NCBI RefSeq assembly: GCF_014207955.1
Contig: NZ_JACHLK010000012.1
Span: 1 to 64,000, forward strand
Length of the DNA stretch: 64,000 nt
Origin: Acidovorax soli
GTDB taxonomy: Bacteria; Pseudomonadota; Gammaproteobacteria; Burkholderiales; Burkholderiaceae_C
Direction of reading: 5' to 3'
A program made the translations under genes and the position numbers. The notes under the pieces were generated by a model, which was given only the letters and a program-made list of their open reading frames with translations, was not told where the DNA came from and ran no database searches. Each line of letters opens with the position of its first letter. Position 1 is the first letter of the stretch. Positions 1 through 8,527 of the stretch are shown here, piece after piece.

Positions 1-40
1 TAGTGCGGGTTCCCGTGTGAAAGTAGGTCATCGTCAGGCT
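1..40 (+). rRNA. rrf: 5S ribosomal RNA, 3' end only
   Basis: The first 40 bases match the conserved 3' part of Burkholderiales 5S rRNA: a GTGTGAAAGTAGGTCATCGT block followed by CAGGCT, the 3' strand of the terminal stem. The start of the molecule and the rest of the rRNA operon lie left of the window. A strong terminator follows within 15 bases, as expected at the end of an rrn operon. Recognised from memory of the family; no covariance search was run. Confidence 0.9.
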
Positions 41-54
41 CTTACAGCCCCAAC

Positions 55-91
55 CGCCCCCAGTACCATTTGGTATTGGGGGCGTTTGCTT
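55..91 (+). terminator. Rho-independent terminator of the rRNA operon
   Basis: A 13-bp stem (55-67 pairing with 72-84, one G-T pair) closes a four-base loop ATTT and is followed by TTTGCTTT. It stands directly after the 5S rRNA and should end rRNA transcription before rsuA. Confidence 0.88.
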
Positions 92-199
92 TGGGGAATG
101 CAAAGCCCGCGGGCTGCAGGGTACAGGCCCCGGTTGCGGGCCAGCCAGGCTTGCGTTTTTGCTTCTTCGTCCACCACCTCTCTTCTCCCTTCGATCACC

Positions 200-952
200 A
201 TGCAGCTGCAAGACATTCTGTATTCCCAGGGCTTTGGCACCCGGCGCGTGTGCGCCGGTTTGGTGCAGCAGGGGTGGGTGGCCGTGAGCACCAATGGGGT
301 GCATGGTGACTACCTGCCCTGTACCGAGGCGGCAGCCGATTTCGATCCCGAGGGCTTGCACCTGCGTGTGCAGGGGGTGGACTGGCCGTACCAGGAAAAG
401 GCCTATGTGCTGCTGCACAAGCCGGCGGGCACCGAGTGCTCGCAAAAGCCATCGACCTACCCGAGCATCTACACCCTGCTGCCGGCACCGTTGCGCCAGC
501 GTCCGAGCAAGACGGCCGTGCAGGGCATCCAGGCCGTGGGCCGGCTCGACCAGGACACCACAGGCATGCTGCTGCTCAGCGACGATGGCCAGTTCATCCA
601 CCGCATGAGCTCGCCCAAGAAGCATGTGCCCAAGGTCTACCAGGTGACGACCAAACACCCCGTGGACGAGGCCCAGGTCCAGAAGCTGCTGGCCGGCGTG
701 GTGCTCGACGACGATCCCAAACCCGTGCGTGCCGCTGCCTGCGTGCAGGTGGATACGCACCGCCTGGACCTGACGCTGACCGAGGGCAAGTACCACCAGG
801 TCAAGCGCATGCTGGCTGCCGTGGGCAACCGTGTGGAGGGGCTGCACCGCTCGCAGATCGGCCGCATGCCCTTGCCGCAGGATCTGGCGCCCGGCCAATG
901 GCGCTGGCTCAGTGCGCAAGACCTTGAGGTGCTGGTGGCATCGCCGCTCTGA
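200..952 (+). CDS. rsuA: 16S rRNA pseudouridine synthase, RsuA type
   Basis: A 250-residue protein of the RsuA/RluB/E/F family, which isomerises a uridine of 16S rRNA (U516 in E. coli) to pseudouridine. The order matches RsuA: a short S4-like RNA-binding N-terminus, then KAYVLLHKPAG, then the catalytic motif GRLDQDTTGMLLLSDDG with the nucleophilic Asp at about residue 117, then EGKYHQVKRMLAAVGN and a conserved LHR block near the end. The ATG at 200 is preferred because the RsuA-like sequence begins there; the longer frame back to 17 would run through the rRNA terminator. It stands alone just after the rRNA operon. Being RsuA rather than RluE is judged from similarity of the C-terminal half. 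Confidence 0.88.
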   Translation: MQLQDILYSQGFGTRRVCAGLVQQGWVAVSTNGVHGDYLPCTEAAADFDPEGLHLRVQGVDWPYQEKAYVLLHKPAGTECSQKPSTYPSIYTLLPAPLRQRPSKTAVQGIQAVGRLDQDTTGMLLLSDDGQFIHRMSSPKKHVPKVYQVTTKHPVDEAQVQKLLAGVVLDDDPKPVRAAACVQVDTHRLDLTLTEGKYHQVKRMLAAVGNRVEGLHRSQIGRMPLPQDLAPGQWRWLSAQDLEVLVASPL

Positions 953-1109
953 ATGCCGTGCGGCACGGTCCACAGGCCGGGAAATCCGTGAAAAATACGG
1001 AACTTCCTTGATCCAGGGCTTGTCCCTGTGCAGATGTTACGCCTTGCGGCATGGAGGCCGGACTCCCGGCGCTACACTTGCAAACTGTCCTGAAAGTGCT
1101 TGGTTGTTT

Positions 1110-2108
1110 GTGAAGATCCTTTTTCCCGCGCGTGCACGCGCCGCCCTGGCCGCGATGGTCCTGCTGTGGGGCGCCGGTGCGGCAGCCAGCGCACAGACGG
1201 CGCCGCCTCCGATTTTTGTGCTCAATTCGCTGGAGGCCAATGTCAGCGTGATCGATCCGCTGACCTGGACGGAAACCTCGCGCATCCCCACCGGCAAGGA
1301 GCCGCACCACCTGTACCTCACGCCCGATGAGCGTTCGCTCATCGTGGCCAATGCGCTGGGTGACACGCTGACCTTCCTGGACCCGCGCACGGCGCAGGTG
1401 CAGCGCACGGTGCGCGGCATCGTCGACCCCTACCACCTGCGCTTCACGCCCGACATGAAGTGGCTGATCACGGCGGCCAACCGGCTCAACCACGTGGACT
1501 TCTACCGCTGGGACGGCAAGGAGCCCACGCTGGTGGCGCGCGTGAACACTGCGCGCACCCCGAGCCACATGTGGATCGACAGCCGCAGTACCACGGTCTA
1601 TGTGTCCATGCAGGACAGTGATGAACTGGTGGCCATCGACATCGCCACCCAGGTGGTCAAGTGGCGCATGAAGACCGGCCCCATGCCGGCCGACGTCTAC
1701 GGTACCTCGGACGACAAGCATGTGTTCGTGGGCCTCACGGGCAGCGACAGCGTCGAGGTCTTCGACGTCTCGGGCCGGGAGCCGCGCAGCGTCCGCAAGA
1801 TCAAGACCGGCAACGGCGCGCACGCCTTCCGCGCGGCGGGCGACGGCAAGCACCTGTATGTGAGCAACCGCGTTGCCAATTCGGTCAGCAAGATCGACAT
1901 GGCCAGCATGGCCGTGGTGGACAGCTACCCCGTGCCCGGCGGGCCCGACTGCATGGAGGTCTCGGCCGATGGCCGCTGGATCTACGTGAGCTCGCGCTGG
2001 GCGCGCAAGCTCTCGGTGGTGGACACCGAGGCCAAGAAGGTCGTGCGCCAGGTGCCGGTGGGCAAGTCCCCGCATGGCGTGTGGACGCTGCAGCACGCTC
2101 CGCGGTAG
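1110..2108 (+). CDS. Exported YVTN/YncE-type beta-propeller protein
   Basis: A 332-residue secreted repeat protein. A GTG start gives a clear signal peptide (basic LFPARAR, then a hydrophobic stretch, cleavage likely after Ala28). The rest is about seven repeats of the pattern 'position on a path, then VSV/VEV-D', for example VSVIDPLTWTETSRIPTG, VEVFDVSGREPRSV and LSVVDTEAKKVVRQVPVG. This is typical of YncE-like seven-bladed propellers that bind ligands or partner proteins in the periplasm. No catalytic residues are recognisable. The next gene starts 7 bases after its stop, so the two are probably co-transcribed. A TTG at 1104 is an alternative start. The specific role is unknown. Confidence 0.75.
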   Translation: MKILFPARARAALAAMVLLWGAGAAASAQTAPPPIFVLNSLEANVSVIDPLTWTETSRIPTGKEPHHLYLTPDERSLIVANALGDTLTFLDPRTAQVQRTVRGIVDPYHLRFTPDMKWLITAANRLNHVDFYRWDGKEPTLVARVNTARTPSHMWIDSRSTTVYVSMQDSDELVAIDIATQVVKWRMKTGPMPADVYGTSDDKHVFVGLTGSDSVEVFDVSGREPRSVRKIKTGNGAHAFRAAGDGKHLYVSNRVANSVSKIDMASMAVVDSYPVPGGPDCMEVSADGRWIYVSSRWARKLSVVDTEAKKVVRQVPVGKSPHGVWTLQHAPR

Positions 2109-2115
2109 CCGCTGC

Positions 2116-2919
2116 ATGACCCCCGGGCGCCTGCGGGCCCTATTGCTGCCCCTGGCCCTGCTGGCCGGGATGCCTGCCGGCCAGGCGCAGACCAGCGACA
2201 GTCGCTGTGCCAAGCCCGTCTACCTGACACTGGACACGGGCCACATGGAAGTGGCCCCGCTGATGGCCGACGTGCTCAAGCGCCAGAACGTACAGGTGAC
2301 CTTTTTCGCGGCCCAGGAGCGCACGAAAGAAGGCGACGGCAGCCTGGGTGAGCACTGGGCGCCTTGGTGGCGCGCCCGGGCCGCCGAAGGCCATGCCTTT
2401 GCCTCCCACACCTGGGACCATACCTACTGGCGTGGCGACCTGGGCACCCCGGACAAGCCCCTGTTCAAGGTGCGGCCCTCGGCCGGCCCGCGCGCGGGGC
2501 AGGACTTCACCATGACGGCGGCCGAATACTGCGCCGAGATCGCCAAGGCCGCGGACCGCCTGCAGGCCCTTACGGGGCAAAAGCCGATGGCGCTGTTCCG
2601 GGCGCCGGGCGGCAAGACCTCGCCCCGGCTGATCGCCAGTGCCCAGGCCTGTGGCTACACGCATGTGGGCTGGTCGCCGGCGGGCTTTCTGGGGGACGAG
2701 CTGTCCACCGCGCAGGCCAGCAACGAGGCACTGCTGCGCAAGGCGCTGCGCGACATCCGGGCCGGCGACATCCTGCTGGCCCACCTGGGCATCTGGTCGC
2801 GCACCGACCCCTGGGCGCCCGCCGTGCTGGAGCCCCTGATCGTGGGGCTGAAAGAGCGTGGCTTTTGCTTCAGGACACTGCGCGAGCACCCGGACTACGC
2901 TACAAAGACCGTGCGGTGA
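2116..2919 (+). CDS. Exported polysaccharide deacetylase family protein (NodB fold)
   Basis: A 267-residue protein with a signal peptide (cleavage near Ala24). The NodB metal-dependent deacetylase motifs are in order: LTLDTGH (residues 37-43), SHTWDH with His98 and His102, FRAPGG (161-166) and LLAHL with His223. In the family, motif 1 is usually TFDDG, where the first Asp is the catalytic base and the second binds metal. Here the second Asp is Thr41, so metal binding is altered or uses another residue. The likely role is removal of acetyl groups from a cell-wall or exopolysaccharide sugar in the periplasm. It is probably translated from one message with the beta-propeller gene just upstream. 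Confidence 0.78.
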   Translation: MTPGRLRALLLPLALLAGMPAGQAQTSDSRCAKPVYLTLDTGHMEVAPLMADVLKRQNVQVTFFAAQERTKEGDGSLGEHWAPWWRARAAEGHAFASHTWDHTYWRGDLGTPDKPLFKVRPSAGPRAGQDFTMTAAEYCAEIAKAADRLQALTGQKPMALFRAPGGKTSPRLIASAQACGYTHVGWSPAGFLGDELSTAQASNEALLRKALRDIRAGDILLAHLGIWSRTDPWAPAVLEPLIVGLKERGFCFRTLREHPDYATKTVR

Positions 2920-2974
2920 GTCGCGGCACTGACCCACGGCACATCAGGCGACAGCAACAGGAGCGGGCAAGGCA

Positions 2975-3973
2975 ATGGAGTGGTTGAGCGCGATTTTCGA
3001 CGGGGCGCAGCAATGGCTGTTCGAGACCGTGGTGCAGCCCCTGATGTTCGCAGGCGGCCTGGGCAATCTGCTCGAGGATGGCTATGACGCCACCGGCTGG
3101 CTGCTGGTCGGCCTGCTGCAGCTGGCGGTGATCATCGCCGTCATCGGCCCCATCCAGCGCTGGCGTCCCGTGGAGCCGGTGACCAACCGCGCCACCATCC
3201 GCACCGACATCCTCTACACCCTGCTGCACCGCCTGGGCCTGTTCCGCGTGGGTCTGTTCTTTGCCATCGACCCGCTGATGGATGCGCTGTTCGGCGCGGC
3301 ACGCATGTCGGGCATCAGCACTTTCCACCTCGACGGCCTCTGGCCTGGTGTGACCGACGTGGCCTGGGTCAGCCTGTTGCTGTACCTGGTGGTGTTCGAC
3401 TTCGTGGACTACTGGATCCACCGCGGCCAGCACCATTTCGAGTGGTGGTGGAAACTGCACTCGCTGCACCATGCGCAGCAGCAGATGACGATGTGGAGCG
3501 ACAACCGCAACCACCTGCTGGACGACATGCTGCGCGACACCATTCTCGTGGTCGTGGCCCAGCTCATCGGCGTGGCGCCAGGGCAGTTCGTGGCCATCGT
3601 CGCCATCACGCAGCTCAGCGAGAGCTTCCAGCATGCCAATGTGCGCCTGTGGTTCGGCCGCGTGGGTGAGCGCCTGTGGGTAAGCCCGCGCTTTCACCGC
3701 CTGCACCACAGCATCGGCATCGGGCACGAGACCGTCAAGCCCCCCGCCGCGGGCGAAAAGGCCCCGCGCGTGGTGCTGGGCGGCCACAACTTCGGCGTGC
3801 TGCTGCCCTGGTGGGACATGCTCATGCGCACGGCCAACTTCGAGCAGCGCTACGACCCCACGGGCGTGCGCGACCAGGTAGAGCCCGGGCCCGATGGCCG
3901 CGTGCGCGACTATGGTCGCGGCTTCTGGTCGCAGCAGTGGCGCGGGGTGCTGCGGCTGGTGGGCAAGGCTTAG
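2975..3973 (+). CDS. Sterol desaturase / fatty acid hydroxylase family membrane protein
   Basis: A 332-residue integral membrane protein with several hydrophobic segments and the His clusters that hold a di-iron centre in this superfamily: HRGQHH (149-154), HSLHH (162-166) and HRLHH (241-245). Members hydroxylate or desaturate lipids using oxygen; the substrate here cannot be told. The ATG at 2975 sits behind an AGGAGCGGG-like ribosome site. Its stop codon overlaps that of the convergent LysR gene by four bases. Confidence 0.82.
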   Translation: MEWLSAIFDGAQQWLFETVVQPLMFAGGLGNLLEDGYDATGWLLVGLLQLAVIIAVIGPIQRWRPVEPVTNRATIRTDILYTLLHRLGLFRVGLFFAIDPLMDALFGAARMSGISTFHLDGLWPGVTDVAWVSLLLYLVVFDFVDYWIHRGQHHFEWWWKLHSLHHAQQQMTMWSDNRNHLLDDMLRDTILVVVAQLIGVAPGQFVAIVAITQLSESFQHANVRLWFGRVGERLWVSPRFHRLHHSIGIGHETVKPPAAGEKAPRVVLGGHNFGVLLPWWDMLMRTANFEQRYDPTGVRDQVEPGPDGRVRDYGRGFWSQQWRGVLRLVGKA

Positions 3974-4869
3974 CCCCTGCTGGCCGCAACGTCGCGTACC
4001 AGCGCCCAGGCCACTTCGGCGACCGGTGCCAGCGCGCGATTGGCCCGGCGCACCAGCACGATGGCGCGCTCCACGCGCGGTGTGAGCGGTCGCACCTCCA
4101 GGCCTTGAAGGCCCGCAGGGGGCAGGGCCAGCGTGGGCACGACCGAAATGCCCAGGCCCGCATCGAGCATGCGGAAGATGGTGGTCACATGGCCGACCTC
4201 CTGCGCCACGGGCGCCTGCACGCCATGCCCGCGCAGCGCATCGTCGATCAGCCGGCGGCTGCCCGAGGCGTGGTCCAGCAGCACCAGCGGCTCTCCGTGC
4301 AGCGCGGCCCAGCGCACGCTGCGCTGGCGCGCCAGCCGGTGCGTGGGTGGGCAGACCAGGCAGAAGGGTTCGGACAGGATGGGCTCGGCATGCAGCTCGT
4401 CGCTGCGCCCAGGCTCGGGCTCGATCACCACGCCGAAGTCCACCTCGCCCGAGAGCACGCTGGCCAGCGCATCGTGCTGCATGCGGTCCAGCAGCAGCAG
4501 CTCCAGCCCCGGGTGCTCCTGGCGGCAACGCGCGATGCACTCGGGCAGCAGGTTGGCCGACAGGGTGGGGCTGCTGGCCACGCGCACGCGGCCCTGGCGC
4601 TGCGTGGCCAGGCCGCGCACATCGAGCAGCATGGTGTCCAGGTCTTCCAGCACGCGCTGCAGGCGCACGGCCAGGCTGCGGCCGGCCTCGGTCAGCACCA
4701 CCTCGCGCGTGGTGCGGTCCAGCAGTTTGATGCCCAGGTGCTGCTCCAGCTCGGTCACGCAGCGGCTCACGGCCGGCTGGGTCAGGCCGATCTGGTCGCC
4801 GGCGCGCGTGAAGCTGCTGTGCAGGGCCACGGCCTGGAACACCCGGAGCTGGCGCAAGCTGGGATTCAT
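3970..4869 (-). CDS. LysR-family transcriptional regulator
   Basis: A 299-residue regulator with the classic N-terminal winged helix-turn-helix (LRQLRVFQAVALHSSFTRAG, then LTQPAVSRCVTELEQHLG and LLDRTTREVVLT) followed by a substrate-binding-like effector domain. It is transcribed divergently from the BASS-type transporter at 4976, the usual arrangement for a LysR regulator controlling its neighbour. An inverted repeat lies right at its start codon (4870-4896), which suggests autorepression. The effector is unknown; by neighbourhood it would be the solute moved by the transporter. Confidence 0.88.
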   Translation of the reverse strand: MNPSLRQLRVFQAVALHSSFTRAGDQIGLTQPAVSRCVTELEQHLGIKLLDRTTREVVLTEAGRSLAVRLQRVLEDLDTMLLDVRGLATQRQGRVRVASSPTLSANLLPECIARCRQEHPGLELLLLDRMQHDALASVLSGEVDFGVVIEPEPGRSDELHAEPILSEPFCLVCPPTHRLARQRSVRWAALHGEPLVLLDHASGSRRLIDDALRGHGVQAPVAQEVGHVTTIFRMLDAGLGISVVPTLALPPAGLQGLEVRPLTPRVERAIVLVRRANRALAPVAEVAWALVRDVAASRG

Positions 4870-4896
4870 GATTTGAAATTATAAATTCATCAAATC
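4870..4896. promoter_or_regulatory. Probable LysR operator between regulator and transporter
   Basis: A nested AT-rich palindrome: GATTTGA (4870-4876) pairs with TCAAATC (4890-4896), and inside it TGAA (4874-4877) with TTCA (4886-4889). It abuts the regulator's start codon and contains TATAAT-like boxes on both strands, in contrast to the GC-rich surroundings. The position fits autorepression plus activation of the divergent transporter. The role is inferred. Confidence 0.6.
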
Positions 4897-4975
4897 AATC
4901 CATTTCTCTTTGGTCGGCAAACACGGTCCAATCGATGTGTACCGTTTCTCAATGGGCGTTCACGCCCCCACATCC

Positions 4976-5980
4976 ATGGCCCGCTCCCGCCTGCTCCCCG
5001 ACAATTTCACGCTCTACCTCGTCGCCACGGTCATCACGGCCAGCCTGCTGCCGGCGTCCGGGGCTTTCGCCAAAGTGCTTGAAGTGGCCACCACGGCGGC
5101 CGTGAGCCTGCTGTTCTTCCTGCATGGCGCCAAGCTCTCGCGCCAGTCCATCCTGGCCGGCATCGGCCACTGGCGCCTGCACCTGGTTGTGGTGGCCAGC
5201 ACCTTCGTGCTGTTCCCGCTGCTGGGCTGGGCGCTGCGGCCGGTGCTGGAGCCGCTGGTCACGCGCGACCTGTACACCGGCATCCTCTACCTGTGCGCGC
5301 TGCCTGCCACGGTGCAGTCGGCGATCGCCTTTGTCTCCATGGCGCGCGGCAACATCCCTGCAGCAGTGTGCAGCGCCTCGGCGTCCACCCTGCTGGGTGT
5401 GGCCTTCACGCCGCTGCTGGTGGGCCTGCTGATGTCGCAGAACGCCGCCATGGGCGACCCGCTGGCCGCCATGGGCCGCATCGGCGTGCAACTGCTGCTG
5501 CCCTTTGCCATCGGCCACCTGCTGCGCCCCTGGATCAGCGGCTTTTTGCAGCAGCGTGCGGCGGTCATGAAGGTGGTGGACCAGGGCTCCATCCTGCTCG
5601 TGGTGTATGCCGCCTTCAGCCACGCCGTGATCGACGGGCTGTGGTCCCAGGTGCCTCCCATGGCCCTGGCCGGTCTGCTGGCCGTGTGCGCCGTGCTGCT
5701 GGCACTGGTGCTCACGCTCACCACCTGGAGCGCTCGGCGCCTGGGCTTTTCCAAGGAGGACGAGATCACCATCGTCTTCTGCGGCTCCAAGAAGAGCCTG
5801 GTGAGCGGCGTGCCCATGGCCAACGTGCTGTTCGCTGCCAACGTGGCGGGCGCCATCGTGCTGCCACTGATGCTGTTCCACCAGATGCAGCTCATGGTCT
5901 GCGGCGTGCTGGCGCAGCGCTATGCGCGGCGCGAGGCGGCTGCCGTGCCCGCCACCGCCGTGGCACAGTCCAAGGCCTGA
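4976..5980 (+). CDS. Bile acid:sodium symporter (BASS) family transporter, YfeH-like
   Basis: A 334-residue, strongly hydrophobic protein with about ten membrane segments. It resembles the SBF-like branch of the BASS superfamily (YfeH type): FLHGAKLSRQ after segment 2, the ALPATVQSAIAFVSMARGN region, and FCGSKKSLVSGVPMANVLF near the C-terminus, a hallmark of this branch. These proteins move organic anions with sodium. The ATG at 4976 (MARSRLLPDNF) is preferred over upstream ATGs at 4910 and 4952 because family members begin this way. It is divergent from a LysR gene and followed by a terminator. The substrate is not determined. Confidence 0.82.
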   Translation: MARSRLLPDNFTLYLVATVITASLLPASGAFAKVLEVATTAAVSLLFFLHGAKLSRQSILAGIGHWRLHLVVVASTFVLFPLLGWALRPVLEPLVTRDLYTGILYLCALPATVQSAIAFVSMARGNIPAAVCSASASTLLGVAFTPLLVGLLMSQNAAMGDPLAAMGRIGVQLLLPFAIGHLLRPWISGFLQQRAAVMKVVDQGSILLVVYAAFSHAVIDGLWSQVPPMALAGLLAVCAVLLALVLTLTTWSARRLGFSKEDEITIVFCGSKKSLVSGVPMANVLFAANVAGAIVLPLMLFHQMQLMVCGVLAQRYARREAAAVPATAVAQSKA

Positions 5981-6010
5981 AACCCGCCCTGCGGGTGGTA
6001 AGGTCGAAGG

Positions 6011-6041
6011 CGCCACGCTCCGAGCGTGGCGTTTTCTTTTT
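6011..6041 (+). terminator. Rho-independent terminator after the BASS transporter gene
   Basis: A perfect 9-bp stem CGCCACGCT / AGCGTGGCG (6011-6019 with 6023-6031), loop CCG, followed by TTTTCTTTTT. It stands 30 bases after the transporter stop and just upstream of yddG. Confidence 0.88.
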
Positions 6042-6058
6042 CTGGGGTATTCGGCAGC

Positions 6059-6967
6059 ATGATGAGCAAGAACAGCGCGACGGGCATCGGCCTGGTCGCC
6101 GTCCTGTTGTGGGGCGCGGTGGTGGGATCGATCCGTGGCCTGAGCGAGCACCTGGGCCCGGTGGGCGGCGCGGCGCTGATGTATTCGCTGGCCTCGGTGC
6201 TGCTGCTGGCCACGGTGGGCCTGGGCCGGGTGTGGGAGTTCCCGCGCCGCTACCTCGCCTGGGGCAGCGTGCTTTTCGTCTCTTACGAGCTGTGCCTGTC
6301 GCTGTCCATCGGCTATGCGAGCAATGCGCGCCAGGCCATCGAGGTCGGCATGGTCAACTACCTGTGGCCCAGCTTCACCCTGCTGGCCGCCATCGTGTTC
6401 AACCGCCAGCGCGCCAATGCGCTCATCGTGCCGGGCTTTATCCTGTGCCTGCTGGGCATCGCCTGGGTGCTGGGCGGCGAGAAAGGCCTGGACCTGCCGG
6501 GCATGGTGCAGAACGTACAGCTCAACCCCCTGAGCTACGGCCTGGCGTTTGCCGGCGCCTTGATCTGGGCGGCCTACTGCACGGTCACCGCCCGCATCGC
6601 GGGTGGCAAGAACGGCGTCACGCTGTTCTTCATGCTCACGGCCCTGGCGCTGTGGGTGAAGTACCTCTTCTTCGCCGACGAGGGGGCTATGCAGTGGAGC
6701 CTGCAGGCCGCCCTGTACCTGGCGATGGCGGCTGCCGCCATGGGCTTTGGCTATGCCGCGTGGAACGTCGGCATCCTGCACGGCAACATGACCATCCTGG
6801 CTGGTGCTTCGTACTTCACGCCGGTGCTGTCGGCCGCGCTGGCCGGGCTGCTGCTGCGCACGCCGCTGCCCTGGTCGTTCTGGCAGGGTGCCTGCATGGT
6901 GTGCGCGGGCTCCGTCCTGTGCTGGCTGGCCACCCGGGGTGCCAGGCCAAAGGCGGCGGCTGCGTGA
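6059..6967 (+). CDS. yddG: Aromatic amino acid exporter YddG (DMT superfamily)
   Basis: A 302-residue DMT-superfamily transporter with ten predicted membrane helices. It follows E. coli YddG closely along its length: LGPVGGAA, SYELCLSLSIGYA, RQAIEVGMVNYLWPS, WVLGGEKGLDLPG, FIWAAYCTVT-type segment, GFGYAAWNVGILHGNMTI, SYFTPVLSAALA and SFWQGACMVCAGSVLCWLATR. YddG exports phenylalanine, tyrosine and related amino acids across the inner membrane. The start is either of two adjacent ATGs (6059 or 6062) after the terminator of the previous gene, so it has its own promoter or relies on readthrough. Confidence 0.9.
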   Translation: MMSKNSATGIGLVAVLLWGAVVGSIRGLSEHLGPVGGAALMYSLASVLLLATVGLGRVWEFPRRYLAWGSVLFVSYELCLSLSIGYASNARQAIEVGMVNYLWPSFTLLAAIVFNRQRANALIVPGFILCLLGIAWVLGGEKGLDLPGMVQNVQLNPLSYGLAFAGALIWAAYCTVTARIAGGKNGVTLFFMLTALALWVKYLFFADEGAMQWSLQAALYLAMAAAAMGFGYAAWNVGILHGNMTILAGASYFTPVLSAALAGLLLRTPLPWSFWQGACMVCAGSVLCWLATRGARPKAAAA

Positions 6968-7047
6968 TGCCGGCCACGACGGGGACCGCTATGCTGCGGC
7001 CTCGAAGGGCCTGAACGGCAGGCCCGAAAAGGAAGGAGTCCCCCACC

Positions 7048-7542
7048 ATGCCCCTCGCCCCCGTCTCGGCCACCCTTCTGGCGCAGGCCCAGGTGGCCTA
7101 TCGGTTGCATGAACACGCCGAGGCGCACACCACGCAGCAGTTCATGGCGCTCGGCTTTCCGGTGCAGCAGATGGTCAAGACGCTGGCCTTCCAGGCAGGC
7201 GATGGCGGCATCGTGCTGGTGGCCTTGTGCGCCGCCGACGCGGTGGACTATGGGGCCGTCGCGCGGGCTGTGGGTACCTCCCGCGCCAAGCTCACCCCCT
7301 TGGGCGAGGAGTTGCTGCGCGAGCGCCTGGGCATGCAGGCCGGTGGCGTGGGCCCCTTCGTGCAGCAGGACGGTGTGCGGGTGCTGGTGGACCGCCAGGT
7401 GCCCGCATTGCCGGCCGTGTTTTGCGGCTCGGGCGAACGCAGCAGCACGCTGGAGGTAGCGGGCCAGGCCTTTTCGGCCATTGCAGGGGCCGTGCTCGGC
7501 GAATTCGCCAAGCCTGTCGATGCGGCGGTGAAGGGTCCATAG
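7048..7542 (+). CDS. YbaK/EbsC family protein (aminoacyl-tRNA deacylase-like)
   Basis: A 164-residue protein with the single-domain YbaK fold: HTTQQFMALGFPVQQMVKTLAF with the conserved Lys of this family, then GGIVLVALCAADAVD, and GGVGPF as the conserved glycine loop. Family members hydrolyse wrongly charged aminoacyl-tRNA, such as Cys- or Ala-tRNA(Pro). Which tRNA is edited here cannot be told. Small gaps to the yddG gene upstream and the EI24 gene downstream (10 bases) suggest one transcript. Confidence 0.8.
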   Translation: MPLAPVSATLLAQAQVAYRLHEHAEAHTTQQFMALGFPVQQMVKTLAFQAGDGGIVLVALCAADAVDYGAVARAVGTSRAKLTPLGEELLRERLGMQAGGVGPFVQQDGVRVLVDRQVPALPAVFCGSGERSSTLEVAGQAFSAIAGAVLGEFAKPVDAAVKGP

Positions 7543-7552
7543 CACCGCAAGG

Positions 7553-8527
7553 ATGTCATCGGCAGAAGCCAGGGCTCGCGGTATGCTCACGCGCATGGGA
7601 CTGTTACTGGACTCCTTCTGGCGCGCTGCGGCCTATTGCATGCGCCCGCGCGTCATCCTCCTGTCGCTGCTGCCATTGCTGCTGATGGCGCTGCTGGCCT
7701 TCGGCCTGGGCTATTTCTACTGGGATGCGGCGGTGCAGAGCATGCACTCACTTCTGGAGAGCTCGCCCATGCTCAAGAATTTCTGGAGCTGGCTCGAAGG
7801 CTGGGGCCTGGGCCGGGTGGTCGGGGTGCTGGCACCCATGATGGTCATCCTCACGGCGACACCGGTGCTGGTGGTGGTGTCGCTGCTGCTCGTGGCCGTG
7901 CTCATGACGCCGGCCCTGGTCACGCTGGTGGCCGAGCGGCGCTTTCCCGAACTGGTGCGCAAGAAGGGTGGTTCCTTCTTCGCCAGCCTGGCCTGGTCCG
8001 TGGGCTCCACGGCCATGGCGCTGGTGGCGCTGGCCGTGTCGGTGCCGCTGTGGCTGGTGCCGCCCCTGGTGCTGGTGCTGCCGCCGTTGATCTGGGGCTG
8101 GCTCACCTACCGCGTGATGGCCTTCGATGCTCTGGCCGAGCATGCCAGCAAGGAGGAGCGCAAGCGCCTGTTCGAGCGCCACCGCGCCAGCCTGCTGGGC
8201 ATCGGCATCATCACCGGTTACCTGGGCGCAGCGCCCAGCATCGTCTGGGCCTCGGGCGTGCTGTTCGTGGCGGCCTTTGCCGTCCTGGTGCCGCTGGCCA
8301 TCTGGATCTACATGCTGGTGTTCGCCTTCTCGTCGCTGTGGTTCACCCATTTCTGCCTGGCGGCCCTGCAAGAGCTGCGCGAAGACGATGTGCGGGCCAC
8401 CATGCCCGTGCCGTCGCGCCTGCCGCTCGATACGCTGGCCCCCGCGCCGGCCATTGAAGACACCGCACCGCCTGCGGCCAGCCTTGCGGCACCTGGCGCC
8501 CTTCCTACCGATCCCCGCACCCCATGA
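7553..8527 (+). CDS. EI24-domain integral membrane protein (CysZ-like)
   Basis: A 324-residue membrane protein with about six hydrophobic helices, matching the EI24/CysZ superfamily pattern: an N-terminal SFWRAAAYCMRPRVILLSLLP block, then long helices with a central loop LAEHASKEERKRLFERHRASLLG and a final YMLVFAFSSLWFTHFCLAALQELR. CysZ imports sulfate in E. coli, but many members have no known function and identity to CysZ itself is not obvious. The C-terminal 45 residues are Pro/Ala-rich and probably disordered. Internal ATGs at 7583 and 7595 could be the real start. The stop overlaps the ATG of the next gene (ATGA). Confidence 0.75.
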   Translation: MSSAEARARGMLTRMGLLLDSFWRAAAYCMRPRVILLSLLPLLLMALLAFGLGYFYWDAAVQSMHSLLESSPMLKNFWSWLEGWGLGRVVGVLAPMMVILTATPVLVVVSLLLVAVLMTPALVTLVAERRFPELVRKKGGSFFASLAWSVGSTAMALVALAVSVPLWLVPPLVLVLPPLIWGWLTYRVMAFDALAEHASKEERKRLFERHRASLLGIGIITGYLGAAPSIVWASGVLFVAAFAVLVPLAIWIYMLVFAFSSLWFTHFCLAALQELREDDVRATMPVPSRLPLDTLAPAPAIEDTAPPAASLAAPGALPTDPRTP

